From Eutypa lata (Eukaryota; Ascomycota; Sordariomycetes; Xylariales; Diatrypaceae), in assembly GCA_022661535.1 (NCBI GenBank), contig JAKULF010000002.1, positions 1,054,001 through 1,118,000 of the forward strand: DNA of 64,000 bases. Direction: 5' to 3'. The notes under the pieces are model-generated. The model saw only the letters and a program-made list of their open reading frames with translations, had not been told where the DNA came from and made no database searches. Position 1 is the stretch's first letter. The number at the start of each line of letters is the position of its first letter. Shown here one piece after another: positions 11,401 to 23,844 of this stretch. A program made the position numbers and the translations under genes.

Positions 11401-14106
11401 CGATGAAGCGGTGTCGGTTTTTCTAAGCGGTATGATGAGGAACACAAGACATTAATTTTGTTCGTATTACCCTCGTCTAACAAAACTAGCTCAATCTAGC
11501 ACGAGACACCTAACTATCCCCTGAGACAATGTTCCAGGCCAGAGGCTTCGCGCTGGGATTTGTCTGTCACATTACGTAGTTTATAGGAAGAGCCAACGCC
11601 ACAATGTGGTATTGCATTCAGCCGTTCGTATCCATGCATTATGCTCTCCACATGAGCGTTTTCTACGGCTGGGAACCAATAGGAGAAGGGGACGGCGAGG
11701 AATCCATCGTCAGAGGTGGTCTATACCATGACCCTATCCTTATAAGGGGGTCGCGTACCCGTGTGTGGTTATACTTACTTACATCGCTTGTGAATCTCTA
11801 AACTATTGCTGAGGATATTGTGCTTTATTTTTAAGAACCCCCTGTTTGCATATTAATTACTGCAGTGTTAATAACTCTCAATCAATAATAATGGAACACA
11901 GGTTTTACGGCGAAGGGAAACAAAGAAAAGGCTTACTCATTCCGCAGTAGCCTTCCTTTATTCTCCTGATACCACTATTGTCATTGAACTTGGAGATTCG
12001 CTATTTCGTACTTGTCCAATCTGTCTATATGTAGTTTCCAGAGGACGCGGATGTTGGTTTGTAATGCGATATCACATATGCAGAAAAGTGGTAGCATGTA
12101 TACGGATACCGTCTAGGATGTCAACAATAGGACGGTAGCATAGCAAATCAACTATGAACTCATATGTACAGATATCCTTCCAGATTATGAAGTTTAGGAA
12201 CGAAAAGATGTGGACAATGATGTACAGATGACATACAATGGAGGCATAGCTGTAGAAAGAGGTCAGGATCGATAAAGCCCGAAAGAAATCATGCATCATT
12301 CCGAATTCTGAACAAAGTGCGGTAATTAAACAATGTACTGTTTGGAGATTAAAAGAAGATAGAATTGATATCCGAGAAATGAGAGAACTTTGTATGTTAT
12401 CTAATCACGAAGTGTCTCACTACATATAATAGGGACAAGAGACAAGGGGTTGATGAATCCACAACGCTTTGAGTTGAGTAACCTGCGGAAGTATATTAGG
12501 TAGGAGTGGAATAAGACCATGTCATCTCAGTTAAATGAATATGAGTTACACCGTGTAAGCGCAGCCTCATATTCATGGATGATATACGTTGATCTGTTAT
12601 TAGCGGACCATGTCCTTCGTAAGCTAGGTTTCTTATTCAGATAAGTATATCACATCCTATGATCTTGATCTTCTTGGTAAACCTATTACGATAGATACTG
12701 TTGCTCTCGGATAGCTCCCATATAAGCATGATCACTGCCTACCTATACATATAAAGAGGTCGCGTCGGAGTCTACTTAGGCCAGGTCTATTATTTGCTTA
12801 CTATAAAAAGCACCGGCTCCTCATACTTGTCTTGGGAATATCCATCGAAATAGTTGACACATCTTCTGGTACATGTAATCGGTCGTCACTGATGAAAATA
12901 TAGTGCTGCGTTACTTGGACCCTGATATGGGCTTCCTACGTAGAGTGGGCTCACTGTACACCTCTATATAGCCTCGCCTTTGGGTTACTGGGCTGTGAAA
13001 AGGCAGCCCTCTTTCTGTGCGACTCCAATACATTCAGGGTATTGCCAACACTCTTATCATCAGTAGTCTTGTTGATTACCCAAGTTTCCTTTCTCAAGTC
13101 ATCGGTTTGATCGGGCCATAGGCCATGCAGATTCGGATAATTCAATGTATTATGCAGTGATTCTTGTTCTAGACTACCACACTACACTCATATCAAGACA
13201 TTCAGTTTCGGCTAGGGACCTATGTCATGTACCGGATAGATGATAGAGCGGAAAAGACATAATGATGCTAATTTCCGTTGGTGTTGAAACATGCATACGG
13301 ACAACGTAGGAATGTCGTGGAAGGCTAGGTTACATAGGCCTCCTCATAACGACGTCGGGTATATAAATTTGGTGATAATGGTAGCAGTAGCAGCGATGCA
13401 GGTAACGGCGTAGCAACGACAGCACAAAGCTATCTTAATTAATGGGTGGCCTCCGTTCTTCTCTATCTGCTTGCCTACCCGCCTGTCTCACCGCATAATG
13501 ATCGTAGCCAGTCCATGTAGGTAGTTACCCCTCGCTTGGGTGATATTGACGAGCATTTGGCCGTCTGGCGCTCAGTGCTTATTATGCTGACGCATAATTA
13601 CTTACATGTCTGTCTAATAGCATATCTTGAACGGAGCTGAGCTGAAGTGACGGGTGCTCTCGTTCCTTAGCTTAAAAGTGCAGGTGTCATTAACCACATA
13701 ATTAATTCTTTTTTGAAGACTGGCATGGCGGGGCCAGTTATTCCGACTGACTGACTGACACCTCACCTACAATCCATCACCAGTGCATCCACCCCTTCCT
13801 CCGTCCCTCTCCCTCTCCGCCCCTCACTCGCACGCTTTCAAATCAAAGGAGGTTGGCTCCAACCGCCAATGAGCGAGTAGGCTTAGATGCCGCGTCAGAA
13901 ATGCCAGACCAGAGGGCGGGCGGTGTGAAGGAAAGATAGGCAAAGCAAGCACAGTTGGCGAGTTGGGTGGTGAATTTTCGGTCGGAGAGAGAGAGGAGAG
14001 AGGGGCTACGCAGCAAAGTGTGGGTAATAGAAATAAGATTTTCCAGTTGCTGTTACTTAATGACTCGTCATGAGGGCCGGAGACGTTTGCAACTAGACGG
14101 AAGTTG
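8408..14106. other. gene-poor region, 5.7 kb
   Basis: No ORF here has splice-supported coding character. The longer ORFs (about 60-121 codons near 9440, 9850, 10260, 10430, 10650, 10800, 12070, 12950 and 13820) lack recognisable motifs, overlap one another on both strands, and several lack an ATG. I saw no transposon terminal repeats or protein remnants. It may hold decayed sequence, regulatory DNA or non-coding RNA. Confidence 0.5.
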
Positions 14107-14271
14107 TCTAACACTTAACGGCAAAGCTGACCGAGATGCGACGAAGCGACGATACAGGTCTAACACTTAACGGCAAAGAGCGCGATGATGGGGACGGACG
14201 GACTGGACGGGGAATTCAGGTCTAACACTTAACGGCAGTCATACGCGAGACGGATCTAACACTTAACGGCA
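14107..14271 (+). repeat. four direct copies of a 17-bp element upstream of arginase
   Basis: TCTAACACTTAACGGCA occurs exactly at 14107-14123, 14159-14175, 14221-14237 and 14255-14271. Copies 1 and 2 also share AAAG after it; copies 2 and 3 share CAGG before it. The spacers are non-homologous and of different length (35, 45 and 17 bp), so it is not a simple tandem satellite. The core AACGG resembles a Myb-type half site. It lies about 0.8 kb upstream of the arginase ATG. Confidence 0.85.
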
Positions 14272-14910
14272 GGAGATAAGATACCAGTACCTAATAACAC
14301 TCCCAGGCGGTGGATAACCTCGGGTTAAGGCCGGGCAGGGCAGGGCAGGCTTGGGGGCTTATCGTCTCTACTCTGCTCCTTTGACGTTAAGCCGGCAACA
14401 AGTAAGTAAGTCAAGTCAATAAGAGGCTGTCCGGTGTATCTGAGATCCCCCCCAAGGGGTATATCTCTATGAATAGAATAGATGTTTTATATGGAGCTAA
14501 CCAAAGATTCTAGAAAACCCGAAAGGAGCTGGGTGAAGGAACTCATCTGCTCATTACTGGCTACTGGTTGCTGCAGGGCGGGCAGAACGGATAAAACAGG
14601 GTTAGCAGAAGACGTTGCCGATCGAGGATCCCTGTAGTTGCTTCGTTCCATCCCACCAACTAGCCAACCTATTCAGGCAATCCCTGTGCCGATGCGGTCA
14701 TGCAGGGCAGTTTTGGAGGGTTATTAGCGCATATGATAGTGGTGTTTGTACGCTGGTAGGTAGGTATGTAGCCCCTCCAAAAAATGATCAAAGCCGAGCT
14801 CGCCTTGCCTTTGAAAGATTGAAAGAAGCCACAGCAATTAAGTTCAAGTTCTACTTTACGTACACAAGAAAGAGGTGACGAAACTAGATTTCTATTCTTC
14901 GACTGCTCTG
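14272..14910. other. distal arginase promoter region
   Basis: Contains a GGGCAGG-type run at 14334-14350 and AAGTAAGT repeats at 14398-14410. The ORFs here (14615-14878 plus, 14669-14971 minus) overlap antiparallel and look non-coding. Confidence 0.5.
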
Positions 14911-14917
14911 TATAAAA
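14911..14917 (+). promoter_or_regulatory. putative TATA box of arginase
   Basis: TATAAAA sits about 165 bp upstream of the ATG at 15081 and is followed by a pyrimidine-rich leader (CTTACTTGCTTTACCTCC), as expected for a fungal core promoter. Confidence 0.5.
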
Positions 14918-15080
14918 GAAAGACAAGATAGCTCTTACTTGCTTTACCTCCTCGCTAATCTTCTTTCTCAAATTTACACCTTACCTACCGAACTTGAAGT
15001 AGATCTACAAGATCAGATCAGCCATAATACTCAACTTACCTTTCTACAACAAACACACCGTTGATAACCAAGTCGTCAAG

Positions 15081-16350
15081 ATGAACACCTCCATGGTGAA
15101 GTCCAAGTTCCTCTCCCACCCCACAGACCTCGGCATCGTAGCCGTTGGTTTCGCAGGAGGACAGGTATGTCTCATTCCCCTTCACATTCACATTCACTTT
15201 CCTCCCCTCCCCTCCCCTCCCCTTCCCGTCTCCATACTACACAATACTTACACAACCACCCCTCAAACAGGGCAAACCCGGCGTGGACGCAGCCCCGTCG
15301 GCGCTCATCGAATCGGGGCTGCTGACGCAGCTGCGCGACGAGCTGCACTACAAGCTGCACGGGGACGACGAGGTGCACTCGTACGCGGAGCAGCAGCACC
15401 GCGACGACCCGCCGTACCGGAACATGAAGAACCCGAAGACGGTGAGCAGCGTGACGGAGCGGCTCTGCTCGCAGGTGTACTCGCACGCGCGCGAGGGCCG
15501 CATGGTGCTGACGCTGGGCGGGGACCACTCGATCGCCATCGGGACCGTGGCGGGGACCGCGAAGGCCGTGCGCGAGCGGCTCGGCGGCCGCGAGATCGCC
15601 GTCATCTGGGTCGACGCCCACGCCGACATCAACACGCCCGAGACGAGCGACTCCGGGAACATCCACGGCATGCCCGTCAGCTTCCTGACGGGGCTCGCGA
15701 GGGAGGACAAGTCCGAGTACTTCGGGTGGCTGGGCGACGATAACCGCGTCAGCACGAGGAAGCTCGTCTACATCGGCTTGCGCGACGTGGATGCGGGCGA
15801 GAAGAAGATCCTGAGGGATAACGGCATCAAGGCGTTTAGCATGCACGACATTGACCGGTAAGCAGACAGGCAGACAGCCCTTCCCTAGCTCCTGAGTTGA
15901 TCCCATCACCCATCATAACCGCTGTGTATCCGCATATCATCTGTCCATCCATCCATCCATCCATACCATCACCCCATCTATATTTTTATACATCTACTCC
16001 GAAGACCATCTTCAAACTGACTCGCGCCTCTTCGCAGCCACGGTATTGGCCGCGTAGTCGAGATGGCGCTCGCGCATATCGGCACCGACACGCCGATCCA
16101 CCTGTCGTTCGACGTGGACGCGCTGGACCCGATGTGGGCGCCGAGCACAGGGACGCCGGTGCGAGGGGGGCTGACGCTGCGCGAGGGCGACTACATCTGC
16201 GAGAGCGTGCACGAGACGGGGAGCCTCGTGGCCGTCGACCTCGTCGAGGTGAACCCCAGCCTCGCCACCGAGAAGGACCTTGGGGCCCACGAGACGCTAC
16301 GGACCGGGAGCTCGCTCGTTCGGTGTGCGTTGGGGGAGTCGTTGCTTTAG
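15081..16350 (+). CDS. aga: arginase
   Basis: Exons 15081..15164, 15271..15857, 16038..16350; 327 aa, normal for fungal arginases (about 320-330). It hydrolyses L-arginine to ornithine and urea in the cytosol, feeding nitrogen and polyamine/proline metabolism. Ureohydrolase manganese ligands are all present: GGDHS (His114), DAHAD (Asp143, His145, Asp147) and DVDALDP (Asp249, Asp251). The substrate loop SGNIHGMP follows at about 157-164. The C-terminus has the conserved VEVNPSL segment. The start ATG gives the usual MVKSKF-type N-terminus. The last intron is long (180 bp) and carries a (CCAT)n run. Exons 2 and 3 are much more GC-rich than the flanks, which creates long antisense ORFs that are shadows. 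Regulation may involve the repeated elements at 14107-14271. Confidence 0.97.
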
Positions 16351-16380
16351 GTTGGTGGTGGTGGTGGTGGTGGTGATGGT
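16351..16380 (+). repeat. (GGT)n microsatellite just after the arginase stop
   Basis: GTT GGT-type trinucleotide run beginning at the base after the TAG stop, inside the 3' UTR. Confidence 0.8.
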
Positions 16381-18860
16381 TGAGACACGGGTGTACGGTA
16401 CGCTTGTTTACATAGGTAGAGAGAAAGAACGCGAGAGAACTGTTCAACAATAACAGCAGAGGATACACAATAAGTAACAGGTAGCAACCATGAGACAAAC
16501 AAATCAGATAGACTTACTGAAGTGGGATGAGGAAGGAGACACGAAAGTATGAAGGACGTGGCACTGGCGTAGGTATACTGCTGGTGGTGCGTTGTACTTT
16601 TTGTGTATGGAACTCTGGTAGTCATTGATCGTACAGCGCTAAATGCGCTGGCAGGTGATGAAACTCTCGTACGAAGTACAATGCCTTGTCGTTATTACCT
16701 AGATAGTTAAAGAATAGAATATTCCAATGAACAACGACAGACAACCTCAGGTATATGTGAGTGGGTAGGTTAGTTTTTTGCTCAAACGATGATCTTCATT
16801 GCATTATACCTAGGTATGTAGGTACGTAGTTATGTGTTCATCCGACACTATTCTGATCAACACAAGGACTGGAGTTTTAGTGAGAACTGACACCATTTTT
16901 CGTTTTTAAAATAATCATGCTTCGTGCTGCCAAGAAAAAGAACAATGCAATTGTTTCCCCTCTGCCGTCATTGGGGAGATCTCCGAGGCATGAGGTTTAG
17001 GCCAGGGGTTGGGGATTGTTACCAGCCACCCGACAATTCCCCAACGGCGCGCTAACTAACTACATGTAAGCTATTGTATCCATAACTGGTTATGCCTGTG
17101 GGCATCTGGAGAGCTCCATTATCCGCCGTGACGGGTTACCACAGAGCAGAGCATATTGGTGATGAACGAGAAATTATTAATCGTGACCAGCTTTTCAATC
17201 ACATCCAACAGAATAGTTATAGGTAGAAAGAAGTGTCTGGTTACCACCCCTTGATATAAATTTATACGTACATCAGGTACTTATATATAGACAATCGCAT
17301 AGTTCCTAAGTTCTAAGTTCTAGAGTAGGTCCATGTTCCCGCTCTGCGGTGATGCCTGAGTTTTGAGAACGAACTTTGGTTTCTCAGTGAACCACGTCAG
17401 AGGAACGATCCTCTTTTTTATTCTCTCTTTTGCTCTCTCCCCTGCTTGCATGCATGTGTTGGTTGCTTCTACCTACTTACCTACCTACCTACGTACTTGT
17501 ACAGTAAAATAGCGGGATGGATGGGATTCTCGACATTTAACTTACGTACGACCGTGTCGCTAACCGCTGTCACAGCTAAATCCGTAGAAAGTTGGGGTTA
17601 TCAATCAGCACCGATCCCCTGCTCCGTTTAATTTATCTACATCTACGAAGTACATACATACTATCTTGGGGTAGTTAGTTAGGTAGTACTTCGTAGTACA
17701 CTTCACAACCGCAACCGCAATCGCAAAATACTGAGACGCGATCTGAGGTCTTTTCCTTTCTTTTTCTTCCAATTCCTCGAGTCTACGACCTCCTGCGAAT
17801 AATGTGAATGTGTTGATAACTTCCGGCCCCCGGATCCTCAATAACTACAGCACACTCAACTAGGTATCTAGTAGAGTGGCCGGCCAGCACCGACGTCGCC
17901 CAATCGCATGTAGAAACCCAAGCCGAGCGCATAGTCCCCGTTCGCCTATCTCATTCGGCACGCGTCTGAGCACCTACCTACCTACCTACCTACTTTTAGT
18001 CCAGGTACCCTCTCTGTACGATTCCCGCGGGGCACATTGCATCTGGGGCCTTCACTTCACATCACATCACCAATCAAGTGTCTGGGTTCTGGGCTCTGCG
18101 CTGGCAAAAAGCTGCTGCTGCTGCCCATCTGTCAAACGAACTGAGACATACCTAACCACTTCTACGCCGCAGTAGCTAGTTTGAGAGAGTCAATTAGGGT
18201 GTATCTGAGCTGTACCTACCTTACCTTACCTTCCTGCGTTATATACCTCCAGGTATTCGAGGCAGCTTTTTTTTCCTTCCCGCAGCCCATTGTCGGATAG
18301 GTAGCTGCCGGAGGAAGCCCGCTGAGGGGAGGGGAGAATACTAAAATCTTGCTCGCTCAGCCTTACCACGTCGTCTGTCGTCTTGTCGCCTTACTTACGA
18401 CTTGGACCTTCCATTTGTAATTGTCACTCACTTACACCTGGTGACCGATTATAAGGAGGGTCGCGGCATTACTATCTCTTCCGTCCCAATCTTTCAATTT
18501 GATACGCGCTCGAAAGGGTTGTTGGCAATAGTTTCAAGCAAACACAGCACAATACAACAGCACTTATATCGGACACTAGCGGTGCTGGATTCAAAGGGTC
18601 AGGCTCGCCTGCAAACGATACGGCATCCGGGGTCTTGAATAGCAGCGAAGTTTCAATCAATTCCTCCTGGGAGGACTTCATCGTCATCATAATCATCATC
18701 GTCATCGTCGTCAGCCAATCTTCAGCCATCGCATCCGGTTCATCCCAGCGATCAGTAGAAACGAACGAACGAACCAACCAACAACACCATACCACATCAC
18801 ATCATATCAAACCACGAAAAAGAAAGACAAGAAGGAATAAGCAAGAAATAATAATAAAAT
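16381..18860. other. intergenic, 2.5 kb
   Basis: 3' flank of arginase and 5' region of the MARVEL-like gene. It holds several TACC/GGTA runs (about 17465-17490, 17978-17995, 18215-18232), a GCT run near 18110 and an A/G-rich leader right before 18861. No gene is supported. Confidence 0.55.
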
Positions 18861-19716
18861 ATGGCGGCGGCATCAGCAACGACGGGCGCATCCTCGTACA
18901 TCTACGAGCCCCGGCGCGTAGCCCGGATCCACCGATACCACTGGCCGGCGATCCAGCTGAACGTATGGATGCTGATCATGCTGGCGGCGTCGTGCTGTCT
19001 GATCGGGATATTCGCAACGCAGATGCAGGTGCAGCAGCAGTTGAACTTGTCCATACCATGGTAAGCATCCCGCATCCCGTGTTAAATATATCTTCCCAGC
19101 ACCACTACCACCACCACCACCACCACCACCACCACCAACGACAACAAACAAACCCATTCGTTTCCAGCAGACCATCAATCAATGAAACTAACGTCGGGCT
19201 CAAATGGGCACAGGTTCTTCCCCTACTGGATCACGGTCTCGTCTCTCACGATCGTCTTCATCGTGCTACTGCTATGGCTCATATCGCAGCGGCGGCTGCT
19301 CCCGTCCATCGTGATCCTCGGCGCCTTCATGTTCTTCGTGCTGTGGCTCGTCGGCCTGATCGTCGTCAGCATCGAGATGTGGAGCGCCTCGGGGTCCGTG
19401 AGCAACAACTGCGACGTCCTGGTCTTCAACAACCCGCCCACGGGCCAGACGCTCGAGACCCTGGCTTGGCTGGAACAGAGGTCTATATGTAAGTTTCTTC
19501 AACTCTACTCTATACCCCCTTCCCCCCCTTTTTTGGAAAAAAATAATCAAATTATTCCCTGCCTACACATTCATCTCTTTTACATAATTCACTAATCATT
19601 ATTTCCGTGACACAGGTCAATCCTGGCAAGCGATCTTCGCGTTCGCGCTCATCGGGTGCATATTCCTGCTCTGGATAACAATCATTGCAATACAGGTGTT
19701 TTACGACGACTCGTGA
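18861..19716 (+). CDS. four-transmembrane MARVEL-like membrane protein
   Basis: Exons 18861..19060, 19214..19488, 19616..19716; 191 aa with all phases consistent. Four hydrophobic helices can be seen: after PAIQLNVW (LIMLAASCCLIGIFAT), after FFPYW (ITVSSLTIVFIVLLLWLI), the LLPSIVILGAFMFFVLWL segment continuing to VVSIEMW, and the C-terminal FALIGCIFLLWITIIAIQV. Helix spacing and the single extracellular Cys-containing loop (NNCDVLVF...) match fungal MARVEL-domain proteins that act in plasma-membrane or eisosome organisation. The specific role is unknown. The first intron contains a long (CAC)n run. It ends in an acidic YDDS tail. Confidence 0.8.
19099..19137 (+). repeat. (CAC)n microsatellite in intron
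   Basis: ACC/CAC trinucleotide run within the first intron of the MARVEL-like gene. Its translation as poly-His in one frame is an artefact. Confidence 0.8.
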
Positions 19717-20363
19717 GAAGAGAACCGGCATTGATATGTATTCGTTATGATAAAAGAAGAATAAATACCCAGTCGCGATGAGCGGGGAGAAAGGAATATT
19801 CCCACGGGCGTGTTTCGATTTTAGCCACCCTTCTTTTTCCTTCTTTTTCTTCGGGCGAATTTTGTATGTATGAAACAGGGGCCAATCCCCATGTGATTTG
19901 ATTAATGAGGCTGTATGAACACAGAGTTTGCTTTGGGGGTGGTATGGGTTCAACCAGCTGTTTAGGATGCTTGGTAAGAGATTTGGTTGGTGTTAAATGG
20001 CTCGTTTCTCTCTCTCTCTCTCTTGCATGTCAAGGCGTTCTGGTACATGCATCCAGAATTACATACTGTGGGCGATATAGGGATAGGCACAGGAATAGTT
20101 CGAAATGTCGAACAAACGAGGTTACAAAGCGTATCACGCAAATCATTGTAGATAAAAAAGGACCAGATAACGACGATGATGAGTCTCAACGGATATCGTT
20201 CGAACCAAGCGCTACGTATTACATTATAATATATGTATGTATGGATGCATGCATGCATGCTTCTTGCATGCCATCATAACGCCTTTCCCAAGAAGATGAC
20301 AACTTTCACCACCGTGGGAAGTCATCAACGACTATTCATGTATCATATCACCAATGAATACCC
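19717..20363. other. intergenic between convergent genes, 650 bp
   Basis: 3' flanks of the MARVEL-like gene (plus) and the 81-aa gene (minus). It has a CT run at 20008-20023 and a GCAT run at 20242-20260. Nothing coding is supported. Confidence 0.55.
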
Positions 20364-20745
20364 TTAGTTGGAATACTTGGGGTCGACCTTGTTGCTATAT
20401 GATTGGCAGAACAGTCAGTTCGTCATGATTCCTATATAGGAATGAAGAGAGGGTAACCACTTACCCAGTAGCCTTCTCGTAGGCGCTGCAGCCGAAATCC
20501 GAGATTTTCTCCCTCTTGGACTCGTCGAGTCCCCAGCCGGCCTTGTCATTGGCCGCCTTGAAAGCTATAAAAAGGTCAGTGAGTGGTCAACAAAACACAT
20601 GTGGGTGAATATAGGGTAGGCAAATCTTACCCTTGTCGCCGTAGTCCTGGTTCTGACCTGACGTGGTGGACTGCGTGTTGGAGGTGGACTGCTGTCCAGT
20701 AGAGCTGGTCTTGTTACCGCTGATTGCGTTCTTGAGAGCGTCCAT
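20364..20745 (-). CDS. small conserved-type hydrophilic protein, 81 aa, three exons
   Basis: Minus-strand exons 20745..20631, 20564..20465, 20394..20364 with GTAAG donors and TATAG acceptors; 115+100+31 nt gives 82 codons exactly. No single ORF long enough shows it. The product begins MDALKNAISG, has a Ser/Thr/Gln-rich, low-complexity stretch (residues about 11-32), then a charged helical part (AFKAANDKAGWGLDESK, EKISDFGCSAYEKATG) and ends KYSN. I know similar small fungal proteins with an MDA(I/L)KNAISGN start and a C-terminal REKITD...YEKxTG segment, but none with a proven function. It has no signal peptide or TM, so it is probably cytosolic. The first ATG after the promoter is used. Confidence 0.75.
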
Positions 20746-22280
20746 TATGATGATTGATTTAGAAGTTTATTGTTGTGTGGATGGATGTATCTAAGGTTTC
20801 AAGGTTGTAGGTTTTGGCGATGCTGTTCTGTTACTTAGGAATGATGGGGAATGGAGGATAGATTCAAATCATTGTTCACGCGGGGAAGATTGGTCATTTA
20901 TATGACAGTGTGTAGTTCTTTCACCTAGATCTAGCTGATATATCTGACGTTCGAGATGACGTAGTCGACAAGCCTAGGTACCTACGTGAAGAGGAGAAGC
21001 TCTTTGTCCAGGATGTATACAAGGCATATAACCTAGCAAGCCTTAGTTCGGGGAAGGAGGGAAACCCTTACTCGTCACCTTATGTACCTACTATAATGCA
21101 AGTATTACCTGCAGCCCATCTTTCATGCCTGTTTCCGAAATCTTGGATACATACTTATGAGGGGGGGGGCAGATGCAACCTGAATCAAGTCCCCTGCCAA
21201 GATTTCGCAATCGATAAAACGTCAGTCAGTGTCTTAGGTTAGTTTGAATCCGGCGAATTGCTACGTCATTTTGGTCTTATAGTCAACCCCACCGATATAG
21301 CCAAGTCTAGACTCGTACTTATTCCCTCTAGTACGTAGATATGAGGAGCTTGATCACATGCTTAGATGCTCTAGACAGGTTGAGGCAGGGAGGGCTTGGT
21401 GTACATGTAGGTATACCGAGGGTACATAATATGCATTATAGGGGGTTAGCGACTACGACCCGGGTTTATTCAACAGCAGTTCAAGGAATCCAGTCGTTTT
21501 ATCAAGCAAAATCAAGGTAACCAATATGCAACGTGCAGGCCCATGCATGTTGAAAATAGCTTCTCGTATAAGGAGTCGTAGTATGGAAATCAAGAGAAAA
21601 GTCTCAATCGATTATGGACGAATCTTTATAAGACGTAATGAGACTCGTTTTTTTACTTACCTCTGTGCTGAAATAATAGATAAGCCATACAGTAGAGATA
21701 ATAACATAGGTATAGCATATGGATATGTTGGATGACCCTCTCTCTCCCCTCCTCCTTCTTGACCTGATGATGATATAACAAACCCAGGCAAGCATCGGGA
21801 CACAGACACATGTAATCCACGATATATGAGCAGCAGTTACACTTCCCCTCACAAGCAAACAAGATCCGTGCAACACTCTAATACCTATACGACGACACTA
21901 GATAGGAGTTAGCCAACTTGACCACTTCCTTTCGGGGTATACATATGTCGTCGTCGGCAACCCTATCCTCAACAGCCAAAGCACTCTCATAATGTAAGTC
22001 TTACCTAGTTACTATATTAACCACGTCCGTCCAGTACCCAGATCCCTCCATATAACGAGCACTCTATCCAACGGCATCCACCGCAGGCGTCTTGACTCCC
22101 CCCTCTCTCGGCCACTTGGCGTGGTAGTTACAGAGTCCAGAGAGGCCACCCCCAAAGAGTCCCCCCCCCCCCCTCCGGTCCTCCAATTGCTTTCTGCGGA
22201 ATACTCTACACCACCGCCCTAGCTCAGCCATCACATCATTTCTTGACCAAGTAGGCCCCAACCAGATGATGACTACTTGC

Positions 22281-22314
22281 CTACTTACCTACCTACCTAC
22301 CTACCTACCTACCT
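22281..22314 (+). repeat. (CTAC)n microsatellite
   Basis: Tetranucleotide run. The same unit, or its complement GTAG, recurs in shorter form across most intergenic DNA of the window. Confidence 0.85.
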
Positions 22315-22663
22315 GCTATGTGACTTACCCGGCCCTCCCTGGCTGTCACCTCTGCGCTACTACCTAGCGAAGCAAAGCTGGAGAGGAACCACCAACCCAC
22401 CAACCAACCAACCAGCTAGCTAAGTAGCTAGCTATATAGTGCTAGTGAATCGAGGCACATAAAACCCAAAGCAAACAAGCAAACAGCCATACCCATTGTT
22501 CTAATATGTACCTAACCATGCAGTAGGTAGTTAGTGACCAGCTGAAAAACTCCAGAATTGCCAAGCACTTCACTAAGCAGACTAGCGATTCCATAGTTAC
22601 GTCAGGAAAAACAAACCCACAACCAAACCATCAGGTCCCCTCCTGTCCCTCCCCCTTCCTACG

Positions 22664-22683
22664 ATAGATAGATAGATAGATAG
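22664..22683 (+). repeat. (GATA)n microsatellite
   Basis: GATAGATA run of about five units. Confidence 0.8.
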
Positions 22684-23731
22684 CACCACAGGTCCTCCTC
22701 GACCATTTCTACAAACTTGGTAGCTGATTTAACTAACTAGTAATAAGCCACGGCTATCCGACATGTACACACGGGAACAGAGACAGGATTCCAGGTATCA
22801 GTTTATGGTAAAAAAGGTATTGTATTTCCCCGGTACGCCGCACAGCGCCTCCATCCATCATCCCCTTTCTTCATCGTTCCCAACCCATCATCTAAAAACC
22901 GATTCGACTCGACCCGACACGACACGACGACAACATAAGTAGGTAACTAGGTACCTACGTACCTACTTTCGACTATATGTACGTACATACGTACGTACAC
23001 CTTTGACTTCCTCCCCTGTCTCCTTGCTTGCTACCTTGCCCACTTACTCCGATGATAAGAGCCTGTGTCTCTGCCTGTCTGTCTGTCTTACCCCCCCTTC
23101 CTTCCTTCCTCCCCCTCATCACTCATCTCAGTAGTGATATATCCATACTGATGATATTGATACTGATAACTTTCAGCTGATACTGTCTACGTCCAGCCCA
23201 ATGCTAAGAGCAGCCAAGAACCCCAGAGAGATGTATACAGGAATGTTCGTGTGCGTGTATGTGTGTCAGTATGATATGTTGACGTGTTGTGATGTGTGAT
23301 GTTATGTATGCTGTGCGCCATCCTCGGACAAGGCAATCCGCTTCGACACCCAACGGCACGCACGAGGTGAACAGGTATATCAACTCCGTGTCGTAACTCC
23401 CGTCCCGTCCGCCATCTTTCGTCTTCCCCCATGCATTCAAAAAAGAAAATAGCTTAAGTGAAACACCATCCGTCCGTCCTGATGTCCGACACCCATGCCC
23501 AGCCAGCCAACCAGCCAGCTAACCGGGGGGGTTCCTTCCCCAACCAGACGCCATGTGTATGAATGTATGTTTGTATGTTTGTATATATGATACAAGAATA
23601 TACAGACTTCGATTGATTCATTTCGTTGCAAACGGAAACCCAAAACCCGTTTCGCTCCCTAGTCTTCCTCCACCCTAGGGTATTGTAATGTGATGTAATG
23701 CGATGTAATGTAAGGCAATGTATCAATAGCC

Positions 23732-23760
23732 ATGATGATGATGATGATAATGATAATGAT
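23732..23760 (+). repeat. (GAT)n/(AAT GAT) repeat
   Basis: Short trinucleotide run in the 3' flank of the GT90 gene. Confidence 0.75.
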
Positions 23761-23844
23761 AAGCTCCGAAACCAGGATAAAAACAACCACCCAAAAACAA
23801 GAGGGAAAAAAAGAAAACAGCATTTCGCTTCTTCAACTTCTCGT

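Larger units (their letters stand above)
20746..23844. other. intergenic, 3.1 kb, microsatellite-rich
   Basis: 5' flank of the 81-aa gene and 3' flank of the GT90 gene. It is rich in simple repeats: (CTAC)n at 22281-22314, GATA at 22664-22683, poly-G near 21163, poly-C near 22160 and (GAT/AAT)n at 23732-23760. The ORFs (21526, 21604 minus, 23437 minus and others) show no domain. Confidence 0.55.

Noticed and set aside
14107..14271. CRISPR-like array
   Set aside because: Only four 17-bp units with unequal spacers in a eukaryotic genome; a promoter element is the better reading.
15172..15909. 245-codon minus-strand ORF over arginase exon 2
   Set aside because: It is antisense to a GC-rich exon with confirmed arginase motifs; its sequence is a low-complexity Arg/Val/His shadow.
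19079..19178. Poly-His protein segment in the plus ORF starting at 18635
   Set aside because: It is a (CAC)n microsatellite inside an intron of the MARVEL-like gene.
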